A DNA stretch of 64,000 bases, from contig NZ_RCZJ01000003.1 of assembly GCF_006438845.1 (NCBI RefSeq), positions 216,353-280,352 of the forward strand, given 5' to 3'. The position numbers and the translations under genes were made by a program. The first letter of the stretch is position 1. The number at the start of each line of letters is the position of its first letter. The stretch comes from Variovorax ginsengisoli. GTDB taxonomy: Bacteria; Pseudomonadota; Gammaproteobacteria; Burkholderiales; Burkholderiaceae_C. Positions 35,831 to 43,293 of this stretch are shown here, piece after piece. The notes below the pieces were generated by a model. That model made no database searches, was not told where the DNA came from, and saw only the letters and a list, made by a program, of their open reading frames with translations.

Positions 35831-37158
35831 GCGCGTACCGCCCAGAAGGCCAGATCGAGTCCGGGGAAGTCCCCTGCGACGTGCATCGCCATGCCGCCCG
35901 ACTGCTCCAGCTGGCGCCACAGGTCGCTGTTGCGCGTGTCGAGCTCGAAGTAGGTGGCGCCGGAGTGGAACGGGATCTGCCGCGGTGCGACCGGCAGCGG
36001 CGTGAGCGTGACGCCCGGCAGCGCCAGGTTGACCAGGTCGCGGATGCGCTCGACCGGGCCGATCTTCACCTGCGTCGGGAAGCGCGCGCGCAGCGCCTCG
36101 CCCGGCATCTGCGCAGTGACGGCGAGCACGAAGGTCGCGTTGCGTTGCAGCTCGACGTCGGGGATCACCGCCACGCGCACGCCGTGCTTGCGGTCGTGCA
36201 ACTCGATGCGGATGGCCGACTGCTCCAGCACCATCGACAGGCTGCGCCGCAGGTCGTCCATCAGCGGGCGAAAGCTCAGCGCGAGGTCGTCGTGGACGTA
36301 GGGCCCGAAGCGCGCCACGCGGCGCGTGTCGCGGAAGGTCGCCAAGTCGCCGGCCAGCGCCAGCGCACGTTCGAAGAAGTGCTGCGGATGCAGCATCGCG
36401 CTGCGCGCCAAATGCGCGAACACCGGCTCGTTGCGGTTGACGGTCTGCAGCAGCAGGAAGTCGGCGATCTCGGCCACGCCGCCGGTGCCGCCCTGCGACA
36501 TGCGGCCGGCCAGCGCCTCGCCGCGCTGGCGCAGCAGGCCGAGCAGCTCGTCGAGCCAAGAACGAATCACCGCATGGCCGGCCACGTCGAGCAGCGGCGG
36601 CAGCGTGGCGCGGTCGAGCTGGACCTGGTTGTCGGTGCGGCGCTCGACGACGCGCGCGACGGTGAGCGTCGTCCACGCATCGGTCGCCTCGTCGGCGCGC
36701 ATCAGGCGCGTGTGCAGCTGGCCGAGCTGCAGCGTCGCGGTGCGCTCGCCGGCGGTGTTGGCGTCGGGCACTTCCGACTCGAGCACGCGATGGCGCACCA
36801 GGTCGTCGTAGGCCTCGGCGTCGGCCTCGCGCGCACCGGCGCGGCGCAGCGGCAGTGCCAGCACCACGCCCTCGTCGCGCATCGCGGAGGGCACTTCGAT
36901 GGGCTCGGGCAGCGGGTCGACCGCGGGCATGTCGAAGACGGTGCCGTCGCCGAACACGCCGACCGCCCGCACCAGCGCCAGCTTGCCCAGCGTGAGCGCG
37001 GCGGCATCGATCTCGATCTCGGCGAAGCCCCAGGCGTACGGCGTGGTGGTGCGCAGCAGCAGGTGCCGCGCATGGTCCGCATGGCGCTCGCTTTGCTGCA
37101 GGTGCTGAGGCTGCAACAGCATCCCCTCGCTCCAAACCACTTTTGTTCGCCAACTCAT
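35827..37158 (-). CDS. tssK: T6SS baseplate protein TssK
   Basis: This 443-residue protein begins 'VVWSEGMLLQPQHLQQSERH', the family signature, and contains 'NRNEPVFAHLARSAMLHPQH' and the C-terminal 'FHSGATYFELDTRNSDLWRQ'. TssK links the baseplate wedges to the TssL/TssM membrane complex. The ATG at 37158 is chosen because the signature starts eight residues later; a 23-residue longer reading has no family support. It is the first gene of the leftward T6SS block, 141 bases below a lipoprotein gene. A pair of motif copies at 37235-37273 lies 77-115 bases upstream and may drive the operon. Confidence 0.95.
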   Translation of the reverse strand: MSWRTKVVWSEGMLLQPQHLQQSERHADHARHLLLRTTTPYAWGFAEIEIDAAALTLGKLALVRAVGVFGDGTVFDMPAVDPLPEPIEVPSAMRDEGVVLALPLRRAGAREADAEAYDDLVRHRVLESEVPDANTAGERTATLQLGQLHTRLMRADEATDAWTTLTVARVVERRTDNQVQLDRATLPPLLDVAGHAVIRSWLDELLGLLRQRGEALAGRMSQGGTGGVAEIADFLLLQTVNRNEPVFAHLARSAMLHPQHFFERALALAGDLATFRDTRRVARFGPYVHDDLALSFRPLMDDLRRSLSMVLEQSAIRIELHDRKHGVRVAVIPDVELQRNATFVLAVTAQMPGEALRARFPTQVKIGPVERIRDLVNLALPGVTLTPLPVAPRQIPFHSGATYFELDTRNSDLWRQLEQSGGMAMHVAGDFPGLDLAFWAVRA

Positions 37159-37234
37159 CCGCGCTCCGTCGATGGCAGGGGTGCCTGGAAGAAACATCCA
37201 GTTTCCGGCCCAGGGACGCAGCGGCAAATCTGGC

Positions 37235-37273
37235 GAACGGCCTAACGGGGGCGTAGGCGACGCAGACGGTCTA
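37235..37273 (-). promoter_or_regulatory. Paired motif upstream of tssK, candidate operon control site
   Basis: On the minus strand TAGACCGTCT (37273-37264) is followed after 19 bases by TAGGCCGTTC (37244-37235), i.e. two related 10-mers with starts 29 bases apart. The first has the near-palindromic core AGAC-C-GTCT. The identical 10-mer occurs in the same position upstream of the CHAT-TPS operon (56395-56386). The distance from the proximal copy to ATG is 77 bases here and 80 there. A shared activator or promoter element is inferred. Confidence 0.5.
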
Positions 37274-37298
37274 GTGCGAAGGAGCTAGGGGTGCTCGG

Positions 37299-37805
37299 CT
37301 ACTGCAGCGCCCCCCAGCGCGCTGTGGCCGGCTCCGCCAGCGCCCAGCTCCAGCCGTCTTCCGCGCGGCAGACGGTCGTCACGAAGGGGGGTGCATCGCC
37401 GCCACGCTCGCCGGCTGCCGAAAAGAGCGCTTCCTTGCACGGCGCCAGCGGCGTGTCGAAGGCGCGTGTCACGGTCACCGTTCCGCGGGTATCGCTGTAC
37501 GGAAGCGGGTGCGACACGGCCCAACGGCGCCGTTCTCCGACCGCCATGGCGCCGACCGCTTCGGCGATGACCGTCTGCTCCTCGTGGCTCCAGCGGCGCA
37601 GCACGGTCTTGATGGATTCGTCGACCACCGCGTTGACGCCGATGCCGATCGCCACGCCGACCGCCGGGTTCGCCGTCGCAGCACCCGATGCGATGCCTGC
37701 GACGCCGCCCGCCAGTCCGCCGATCGCACTGCAGCCCGCGATAGCCAGCGCCGCGGCGAGCGATGCCGAAACGCACGCCAGCCGAGACATGCCGCCGCGC
37801 GTCAT
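37299..37805 (-). CDS. T6SS-adjacent lipoprotein, second paralogue
   Basis: This 168-residue lipoprotein has a signal with lipobox 'IAGC' at about residues 22-25. It has a glycine/alanine-rich stretch ('GLAGGVAGIASGAATANPAV') and then a C-terminal domain of about 90 residues with two cysteines and the end 'EPATARWGALQ', identical to the last 11 residues of its upstream neighbour. ATG 37805 overlaps the neighbour's stop (ATGA). The family is not recognised; it is not a clear TssJ (SciN) protein. Outer-membrane or periplasmic placement facing the T6SS channel is possible but inferred. It lies 141 bases above tssK. Confidence 0.75.
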   Translation of the reverse strand: MTRGGMSRLACVSASLAAALAIAGCSAIGGLAGGVAGIASGAATANPAVGVAIGIGVNAVVDESIKTVLRRWSHEEQTVIAEAVGAMAVGERRRWAVSHPLPYSDTRGTVTVTRAFDTPLAPCKEALFSAAGERGGDAPPFVTTVCRAEDGWSWALAEPATARWGALQ

Positions 37806-38320
37806 TGCAGTGCGCCCCAGCGCGCCGTCGCCGGCTCGGCCGAAGCCCAATCCCAGCGGCCGCTGCTGCGACAGATCGACGCGATGTAGAACGCACTCGA
37901 CGGCAGCTTCTCGCCCGCGCTTCGGTCGACCGAGAAAACAATCTCCTTGCAGTCGAGCTCGCCAGTGCTGATGACACGGCTGACGGCCACGCGGCCGGCC
38001 TCTTCAGGCTCGAGCGGCAGTGCGTGAACCGTCTGCCACGGCTGCACCTGTCCCACCTTCAGCGGACCTGCGACACGCGCGATCTGTTGCTGCGCTTCGC
38101 CGTGGATCTTGCGTTGGCCGTATTGGATGCCGGCCCGCGTGGCGGCCTGCACACCGATGCCGATGCCCGCCGCCACGCCGGCGTTGTCGGTGACGGCACT
38201 GGCCAATGCACCACCCACAATGCCGGCGCCCGCTGCCCCGCCTTCTGCCAACAACGAACTGCAGCCGGTCGATGCCAACGCCAGCGCCACGGCAGCGCCG
38301 GCCCAACATGCTCTTTTCAT
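37802..38320 (-). CDS. T6SS-adjacent lipoprotein, first paralogue
   Basis: This 172-residue lipoprotein has lipobox 'STGC' (Cys at about residue 20), a glycine-zipper-like helix region ('GGAAGAGIVGGALASAVTDN', 'AGVAAGIGIGVQAATRAGI') and a C-terminal domain with 'VSRVISTGELDCKEIVFSVD', a second Cys in 'IASICRSSGRWDWASAEP' and the shared end 'ATARWGALQ'. The two cysteines may form a disulfide. The start ATG 38320 has GGGAG eight bases upstream. It forms a tandem pair with the next gene, probably by duplication. Since no tssJ is visible, these are candidates for an outer-membrane partner of TssM, though no homology to TssJ is seen. Confidence 0.8.
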   Translation of the reverse strand: MKRACWAGAAVALALASTGCSSLLAEGGAAGAGIVGGALASAVTDNAGVAAGIGIGVQAATRAGIQYGQRKIHGEAQQQIARVAGPLKVGQVQPWQTVHALPLEPEEAGRVAVSRVISTGELDCKEIVFSVDRSAGEKLPSSAFYIASICRSSGRWDWASAEPATARWGALQ

Positions 38321-38460
38321 GGAATGCTCCCCTGGAAAAACAGCGGGCACTCTAGGGGGAGATAAGGCGCTTTGAGAACGGGCGGCAGGCAAGGCTGGAT
38401 GAACTGCGACTTAGTTGGCAACACCCGAAGGCCTGTCGGCATCGCTGCCGCAGCCGGGTC

Positions 38461-39519
38461 TCAGTGCCTGCCGGGTTCGCGCAGTGCGGCGGACTGCTCG
38501 GCATAGCTGCTGTCGATGCGCTGCAGGCGGTTGAGCCGTGCCGCATCGTTGACCCACTGTGCCGTCATGGCGCTCTGCCGCGCCAGTTGGTAGGCCAGCT
38601 TGGCCGCCGGCAACAGCGAGCTGTTGTCGGCCGCGAGGAAACCGGCCAGATCGTGCAACGCCTTGAGGTTGGCGCGTTCGGCATCGCCGCGCGGCCCCTT
38701 CCCTCGCGCGTAGTCGACGAGAAAGGCCTGCACCTTGCGCTGCAACTCCGCCGGATAGTCGCGCCGCACCACGATCTGCGCGTGCGGGATCAGCTCCGAC
38801 TCCCAGATCACATGCAGCCGCGCCGCCTCGACCGGGAACTGCCCGCGGAAGCGCTCGAAGTCGGCGGTGTTGTTGGTGGCCACGTCGGCCTCGCCGTTGG
38901 CCACCGCCAAGGCGGTGAACTGGTGCGTACCGACCACCTCGCTCACGAAACGCGTCTCCATCGCGATGTGGTGGGGCAGGAAAAGCTGCAGCTGCGGGAC
39001 GATGAAGCCCGACACCGAGCGGCTCTCGCCGCGCGCCAGCCGCCAGCGCTCCGGGTCGGCCAACAGGCCGCTCAACGTGTTCAGCGGCCCCGTCTTGCGC
39101 GCCAGCAGCAAGGCCCGGTAGCCCGGCAGGCCGTCGTGCCGCGTGACTTGGGCCACCACCTGCATGCGGCGTTGCGTCACCGCGTCGAGCGCCATGCGGC
39201 CCGACAGGAAGGCCATGTCGACCTCGTTGCGCTGGATCGCCTGTTCGAGCGCTTCGTACGAGGTGACCGACAGCACGCTCACCGGCCGGCCGATGGCGCG
39301 GCTGAGGTCGGCCAGCACCGGGTCCCAGTCGTTGCGCGACTCGAAGGCCCCGCCCAGCGGCAGAATGCCGAAACGCACCGGGGCCGGGGCCTGCGCGGCC
39401 CCGCCTTGCGCCAGCGCGGCGAGCGGCAAGGCCAGCAGCAGCACGCAGGCGCCCATCCAGCGAAACCGTGTGATGCGAAGGACAGCGGCGAACGGGAGAC
39501 GAATGACGGAGGCCAGCAT
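38461..39519 (-). CDS. PhnD-like periplasmic binding protein, probable sensor partner
   Basis: This 352-residue protein has an N-terminal hydrophobic signal ('WMGACVLLLALPLAALAQGG', about residues 21-40) and then a phosphate/phosphonate-type binding fold: 'VRFGILPLGGAFESRNDWDP', 'SYEALEQAIQRNEVDMAFLS', 'VANGEADVATNNTADFERF' and 'WESELIPHAQIVVRRDYP'. No ABC permease or ATPase is nearby. It is divergent from a hybrid histidine kinase 122 bases away, the usual arrangement when such a protein serves as a ligand sensor for the kinase. The start may be ATG 39519 or the internal ATG at 39456; the first has no clear ribosome-binding site. Confidence 0.85.
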   Translation of the reverse strand: MLASVIRLPFAAVLRITRFRWMGACVLLLALPLAALAQGGAAQAPAPVRFGILPLGGAFESRNDWDPVLADLSRAIGRPVSVLSVTSYEALEQAIQRNEVDMAFLSGRMALDAVTQRRMQVVAQVTRHDGLPGYRALLLARKTGPLNTLSGLLADPERWRLARGESRSVSGFIVPQLQLFLPHHIAMETRFVSEVVGTHQFTALAVANGEADVATNNTADFERFRGQFPVEAARLHVIWESELIPHAQIVVRRDYPAELQRKVQAFLVDYARGKGPRGDAERANLKALHDLAGFLAADNSSLLPAAKLAYQLARQSAMTAQWVNDAARLNRLQRIDSSYAEQSAALREPGRH

Positions 39520-39641
39520 GGGGGAGACCGAAGCGTTGGCAGTGCACGTCAACCGAATGGCGGATGGTCGGTCGACGGCGTCGAGAACACAATTAGATAC
39601 CAAGACGGCAAGGATTTCGTGACTTTCTCCCTGGCTCCAAC

Positions 39642-41552
39642 ATGAAGGCTTCGCTGCGCGCGCTGCTGCGATGGGGCCGGCTTTCGCTGGCCCAGCAGCT
39701 GGTGCTGCTCGCGGTGCTGCCCGCCGCCGTGGCAACGCTGGGCGCCATCGGCGTGCTGACGCGGCAGCACATGGCGAACGTGACCGAGCTGATGCGCGCC
39801 AATGCGCAGACGGTGGCGCTGCAGGTCGCCACCGTCGCGCAGACGCCGCTGATGCACATGGACCGCCGCGCGCTCCAGCGCACCGCGCAGTCGGGCACCT
39901 ACCAGCCGCACGTGCAGCAGGTGCAGATCTGGTCGGAGGATGGCGAGATCGTCGCCAACTCCGAGACCGTCGACCGGCAGCGCGGCGAAGGCCTTCAGGT
40001 GGTGGCGCCGATCGTCGGCGACGACGGCCGCCACGTCGGGCAGGTGATGGTCGAGATCAGCCTTGACACGGTCGAGCGCGCGCGCCGTTCTGTCTGGCTG
40101 AACGTGCTGGTGGTGCTGGGCGCCAGCCTGCTCGGTGTCGGGCTCGCCGGCTGGTGGGCGGCACGGCGCATCAGCGCCCCCATCGGTGCGTTGGGCGACG
40201 CGGTCGACCGGCTGGGTGCCGGCGAGGAAGCCAGTGTGGCTGTCGCAGGCACGGCCGAAGTGCGAAGACTGCAGCACGGCTTCAACCGCGCGGCCAGCGG
40301 CCTGGCCGAAAACCGTCGGCTGCTCGAAAGCCGCATCGTCGAAGCCACCGCCGAACTCGCCAGCAAGAACCGACAGCTCGAGGTCGCCAGCCAGGCCAAG
40401 ACCCGCCTGCTGGCTGCGGCCAGCCACGACCTGCGCCAGCCGCTGCACGCGCTGACCCTGTTTTCCGACGGCCTGAGCAACGGCGAGACCGACCCGGCGC
40501 GGCTGCAGCGCATCGGCCACATCCGCGAATGCGTCGATTCGCTCGACCGCTTGTTTTCGGAGCTGCTCAACCTGTCGCAGCTCGACGCCGGCGTGCTGCA
40601 GCCGCAATGGGCGGACTTCGCGCTCGACACCCTGTTCGACGAGATCAGCCGCAACTTCCGACCGGTGGCCGAGGCGCAGAACCTGCGGCTGGTGGTGCGC
40701 AAGACCGAGGCGTGGGTGCGCTGCGACTACGTGATGCTCTCGCGCATCTTGAACAACCTGGTGTCGAACTCCCTGCGCCACACGACCGAGGGCGGCGTGC
40801 TGATCGGCGCGCGGCAACGCGGCAAGGGCGTGCGCATCGACGTATGGGACACCGGCATCGGCATTCCGCCGCAGCACCAGGCGCGGGTCTTCGAGGAGTT
40901 CTTTCAGGTCGACACCCAAGGCCTCCATGCCGAACGCGGCGCGCGTGGCATGGGGCTGGGTCTGGCCACGGTGCGGCGCCTGGCCGAGCTGCTGAACACG
41001 CGCGTCGACCTGGTCTCGCGGCTGGGGCGAGGCACCTGCGTGCGGCTGCAGGTGCGCGGCACGCTGCCGCTGATCGGCCTGCCCGCTGCGATGTCGGCCG
41101 GCGCGACGCCCGAGACCGTGCACGAAGCCCGGCTCGACGGCGTGCGGGTGCTGGTGATCGACGACGAGCGCACCATCCTCGAAGGTCTCCAGGTGGTGCT
41201 GGGCAACTGGGGCGCAGAGGTGATGGCGGCACAGAGCCGCGCCGAGGCGCTGACCCTGGCCGACGCGTGGGACCGGCCACCCGACGTCGTCGTGAGCGAC
41301 CTGCTGCTGCAAGGCGGCGACAACGGGCTCGACGTGCTCGCTGCCTTGGAGCGCCATCCACGCGGCATCGGCGCCGCCACGGCGCGGCTCCTGGTCACCG
41401 GTGAAACCAAGCCCGACCGCCTGCGCGAGGTGGCGAGCGCAGGTGTCGCGGTGCTCTACAAGCCGGTGTCGCCGCGGGTGCTGCGGCAGGCGATCCTGGC
41501 GCAGTGGGCGGCGGTTGGAGCGAACACGGCCAACCACCGGCCTTCGGCCTGA
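39642..41552 (+). CDS. Hybrid sensor histidine kinase with C-terminal receiver
   Basis: This 636-residue kinase has two membrane segments (about residues 18-40 and 152-172) enclosing a periplasmic sensor of about 110 residues, then HAMP-like and coiled-coil regions. The H-box is 'AAASHDLRQPLHAL' with phospho-His262. The HATPase has N-box 'ILNNLVSNSLRHT', 'DTGIGIPP' and 'GMGLGLATVRRL'. The C-terminal receiver ('VRVLVIDDERTILEG') has its phospho-Asp in 'VVSDLLLQ' and Lys in 'VLYKPVS'. There is no DNA-binding output. The divergent PhnD-like protein is the likely ligand receptor. It shares architecture with the kinase at 43290, suggesting paralogy. Confidence 0.92.
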   Translation: MKASLRALLRWGRLSLAQQLVLLAVLPAAVATLGAIGVLTRQHMANVTELMRANAQTVALQVATVAQTPLMHMDRRALQRTAQSGTYQPHVQQVQIWSEDGEIVANSETVDRQRGEGLQVVAPIVGDDGRHVGQVMVEISLDTVERARRSVWLNVLVVLGASLLGVGLAGWWAARRISAPIGALGDAVDRLGAGEEASVAVAGTAEVRRLQHGFNRAASGLAENRRLLESRIVEATAELASKNRQLEVASQAKTRLLAAASHDLRQPLHALTLFSDGLSNGETDPARLQRIGHIRECVDSLDRLFSELLNLSQLDAGVLQPQWADFALDTLFDEISRNFRPVAEAQNLRLVVRKTEAWVRCDYVMLSRILNNLVSNSLRHTTEGGVLIGARQRGKGVRIDVWDTGIGIPPQHQARVFEEFFQVDTQGLHAERGARGMGLGLATVRRLAELLNTRVDLVSRLGRGTCVRLQVRGTLPLIGLPAAMSAGATPETVHEARLDGVRVLVIDDERTILEGLQVVLGNWGAEVMAAQSRAEALTLADAWDRPPDVVVSDLLLQGGDNGLDVLAALERHPRGIGAATARLLVTGETKPDRLREVASAGVAVLYKPVSPRVLRQAILAQWAAVGANTANHRPSA

Positions 41553-41639
41553 GCGTTCGGCCCTCGCCCGACCCGTGCGGACGCTCGATCGGCGCCTCGG
41601 CCGGCAGGGCTCATGCGGCGGCGGCGGTTAGATTGCCGC

Positions 41640-42065
41640 ATGCTTCAACGACTTGTCTATGCCAGCCACGCCTCCGCGACAGGTTCGGAAGACGTCGCCG
41701 CCATCCTCGACTGGTCGCGACGCGTGAACCCAGACTTGGGTGTCACCGGTGTGCTTTGCCTGCTGGACGGCGTCTACATGCAATGCCTCGAGGGTGAGGC
41801 GCAGATGATCGACCTGTTGTTCGCCAGCATCCGCGTCGACCGGCGTCATCGCGATGTGACACCGCTGCAAAGGCGTGCCGTGCCGCGCCGGATGTTCGAA
41901 AGCTGGTCGATGGCGCTCCTTGGGTGGAACGACACCACACGCGACATCTTCCGTAGCTTTTCGCCAGGCCGGAAGCTCGACCTGTACGCCAACGACCCCA
42001 CCACTGCCGCTCCCATGCTGCGCGCATTGGTGCGCGCGCCCGGTTGGAAGCTGGCGCTCGACTGA
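41640..42065 (+). CDS. BLUF-domain blue-light sensor protein
   Basis: This 141-residue protein contains a BLUF flavin photoreceptor domain. Key residues are present: Tyr7 in 'RLVYAS', Asn30 in 'RRVNPDLGVTG', Gln48 in 'GVYMQCLEGE', and Trp89-Ser90-Met91 near the end of the domain. In BLUF proteins light shifts the Tyr-Gln hydrogen bonds around FAD. A C-terminal part of about 45 residues follows with no known output domain, so this is a short BLUF protein acting by protein contact. ATG 41640 is chosen because BLUF domains start right at the N-terminus. It lies between two hybrid kinase genes, 88 bases after the first. Confidence 0.92.
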   Translation: MLQRLVYASHASATGSEDVAAILDWSRRVNPDLGVTGVLCLLDGVYMQCLEGEAQMIDLLFASIRVDRRHRDVTPLQRRAVPRRMFESWSMALLGWNDTTRDIFRSFSPGRKLDLYANDPTTAAPMLRALVRAPGWKLALD

Positions 42066-42261
42066 GCGCGCGCCGGCAGGCGCGATCGAGCACCTGCACC
42101 GACCCGACTACGCCGTTGGCGATAGACCGCCCAGCCGCAGCCGTGTGACTTGCTGCACGCGCCGAAGGCAGGCATGGCGCCGACATAAGCCCTCTGCCTT
42201 ATCGCGCGCCCGACAGTGGCTCCGTACATTGGATGCATCCTTTCCACTGCATCGGCAGTCC

Positions 42262-43293
42262 ATGTCCGTGAACCCCTCCTTTCTGCGCCAGGCGGCAGTG
42301 CGCGCCGCGCTGTACATGGCCTTTGCCTGCGCATGGCTGTGCGCCGGCCACGCGTCGGCCGCCGGGCTCACCGTGTTGCTTGCCGACGATTCGGCGCCCC
42401 ACGCCGAGTTCGCGGGCCTCTTGCGCAGCGGCGCGGGGCCGGGTGCGCCGGTCGAACTGTTGCGCCTCGCGGCGGGCGACACGCTGGCGCCAGCCAGCGC
42501 TCCCGCGACCGCCGGCGACGACGAGCGCAGCGTCACCGCCGGTGTGCGCACCCGCAGCGTCCGAGGCAACGCAGCCACGCCTCCCGCTGCCGACGCAACC
42601 ATCGCCGTGGGCCAGGCTGCGTCTCGGGTCGCCCTCGATCGCAGCGGCAGCGAGACGCTGGTGCTCGCGATGCTCAGCCGTCTCGACTACGAAGCGCTGC
42701 GCAGCCACCCGTCGTTCCGGCGCAGCGACCGCCGCATCGGCGTGCTGCTGCGCGACCCGGCCATGGTCGACCAACTGGCGCTCATCGACGCCCTGCTGCC
42801 GCAGAAGCGCCGGCTCGGCGTGGTCGCCACGGTCGAGTCCGAGCCGCTGGTGCGCGAGCTCGAACGCGCCGCGGCCGGTTGGGACCTGCAGGTGCAGTAC
42901 GCCCCCGACCCCACCGCGCTCGCGTCGGCGCTCCACACCGTGGTGGCCCGCAGCGATGTGCTGATGGTGCTGCCCGACCGCATCGGCGACAGCCAGGCGG
43001 CCACGCTGGCGGTGCTTCGGGCCGGCGCCGGCGCGCGGCTGCCGGTGTTCGGTGCGAGCGACGGGCTGGTGCGCTCGGGCGGTCTGGCAGCGGCGGTATC
43101 GACGCCCGCGCAACTTGCCGTACAGGCGCGCGCGATGTTGCAGAAGCTCCATGCTGCGAGCGCGCCACCCGGCGTGTGGGTCGAGGCGGCGACGCCAGCC
43201 ACGGTGCGCGTGAACGCGACGGTGGCACGCGGGCTGGGGTTGCGCCTGCCGGAAGAACGCGAGCTCACGGCGCGCATCAACGTGTCGCGATGA
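42262..43293 (+). CDS. ABC-type periplasmic substrate-binding protein, probable kinase partner
   Basis: This 343-residue exported protein has a signal peptide over about residues 1-34, ending 'CAGHASA'. The fold resembles TrpX-type ABC substrate-binding proteins: 'GLTVLLADDSAPHAEFAGLL', 'VLLRDPAMVDQLALIDALLP', 'RLGVVATVESEPLVRELERA' and 'ARLPVFGASDGLVRSGGLAA'. No transporter subunits are adjacent. The stop overlaps the ATG of the downstream hybrid kinase (ATGA), which strongly suggests a sensor role for that kinase. ATG 42262 is chosen as it starts the signal peptide. The ligand is unknown. Confidence 0.82.
   Translation: MSVNPSFLRQAAVRAALYMAFACAWLCAGHASAAGLTVLLADDSAPHAEFAGLLRSGAGPGAPVELLRLAAGDTLAPASAPATAGDDERSVTAGVRTRSVRGNAATPPAADATIAVGQAASRVALDRSGSETLVLAMLSRLDYEALRSHPSFRRSDRRIGVLLRDPAMVDQLALIDALLPQKRRLGVVATVESEPLVRELERAAAGWDLQVQYAPDPTALASALHTVVARSDVLMVLPDRIGDSQAATLAVLRAGAGARLPVFGASDGLVRSGGLAAAVSTPAQLAVQARAMLQKLHAASAPPGVWVEAATPATVRVNATVARGLGLRLPEERELTARINVSR

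Noticed and set aside
37159..37227. Upstream extension of TssK
   Set aside because: The family signature starts near the ATG at 37158; the extra residues are not typical and have no good ribosome-binding site.
37299..38320. Calling the two lipoproteins TssJ
   Set aside because: They have lipoboxes and suitable size, but a glycine-rich helix and two-cysteine domain instead of the TssJ beta-sandwich pattern; left as unrecognised lipoproteins.
41613..41639. Upstream ATG extending the BLUF protein by nine residues
   Set aside because: The extension is Arg-rich and non-conserved; BLUF domains normally start at the second Met.
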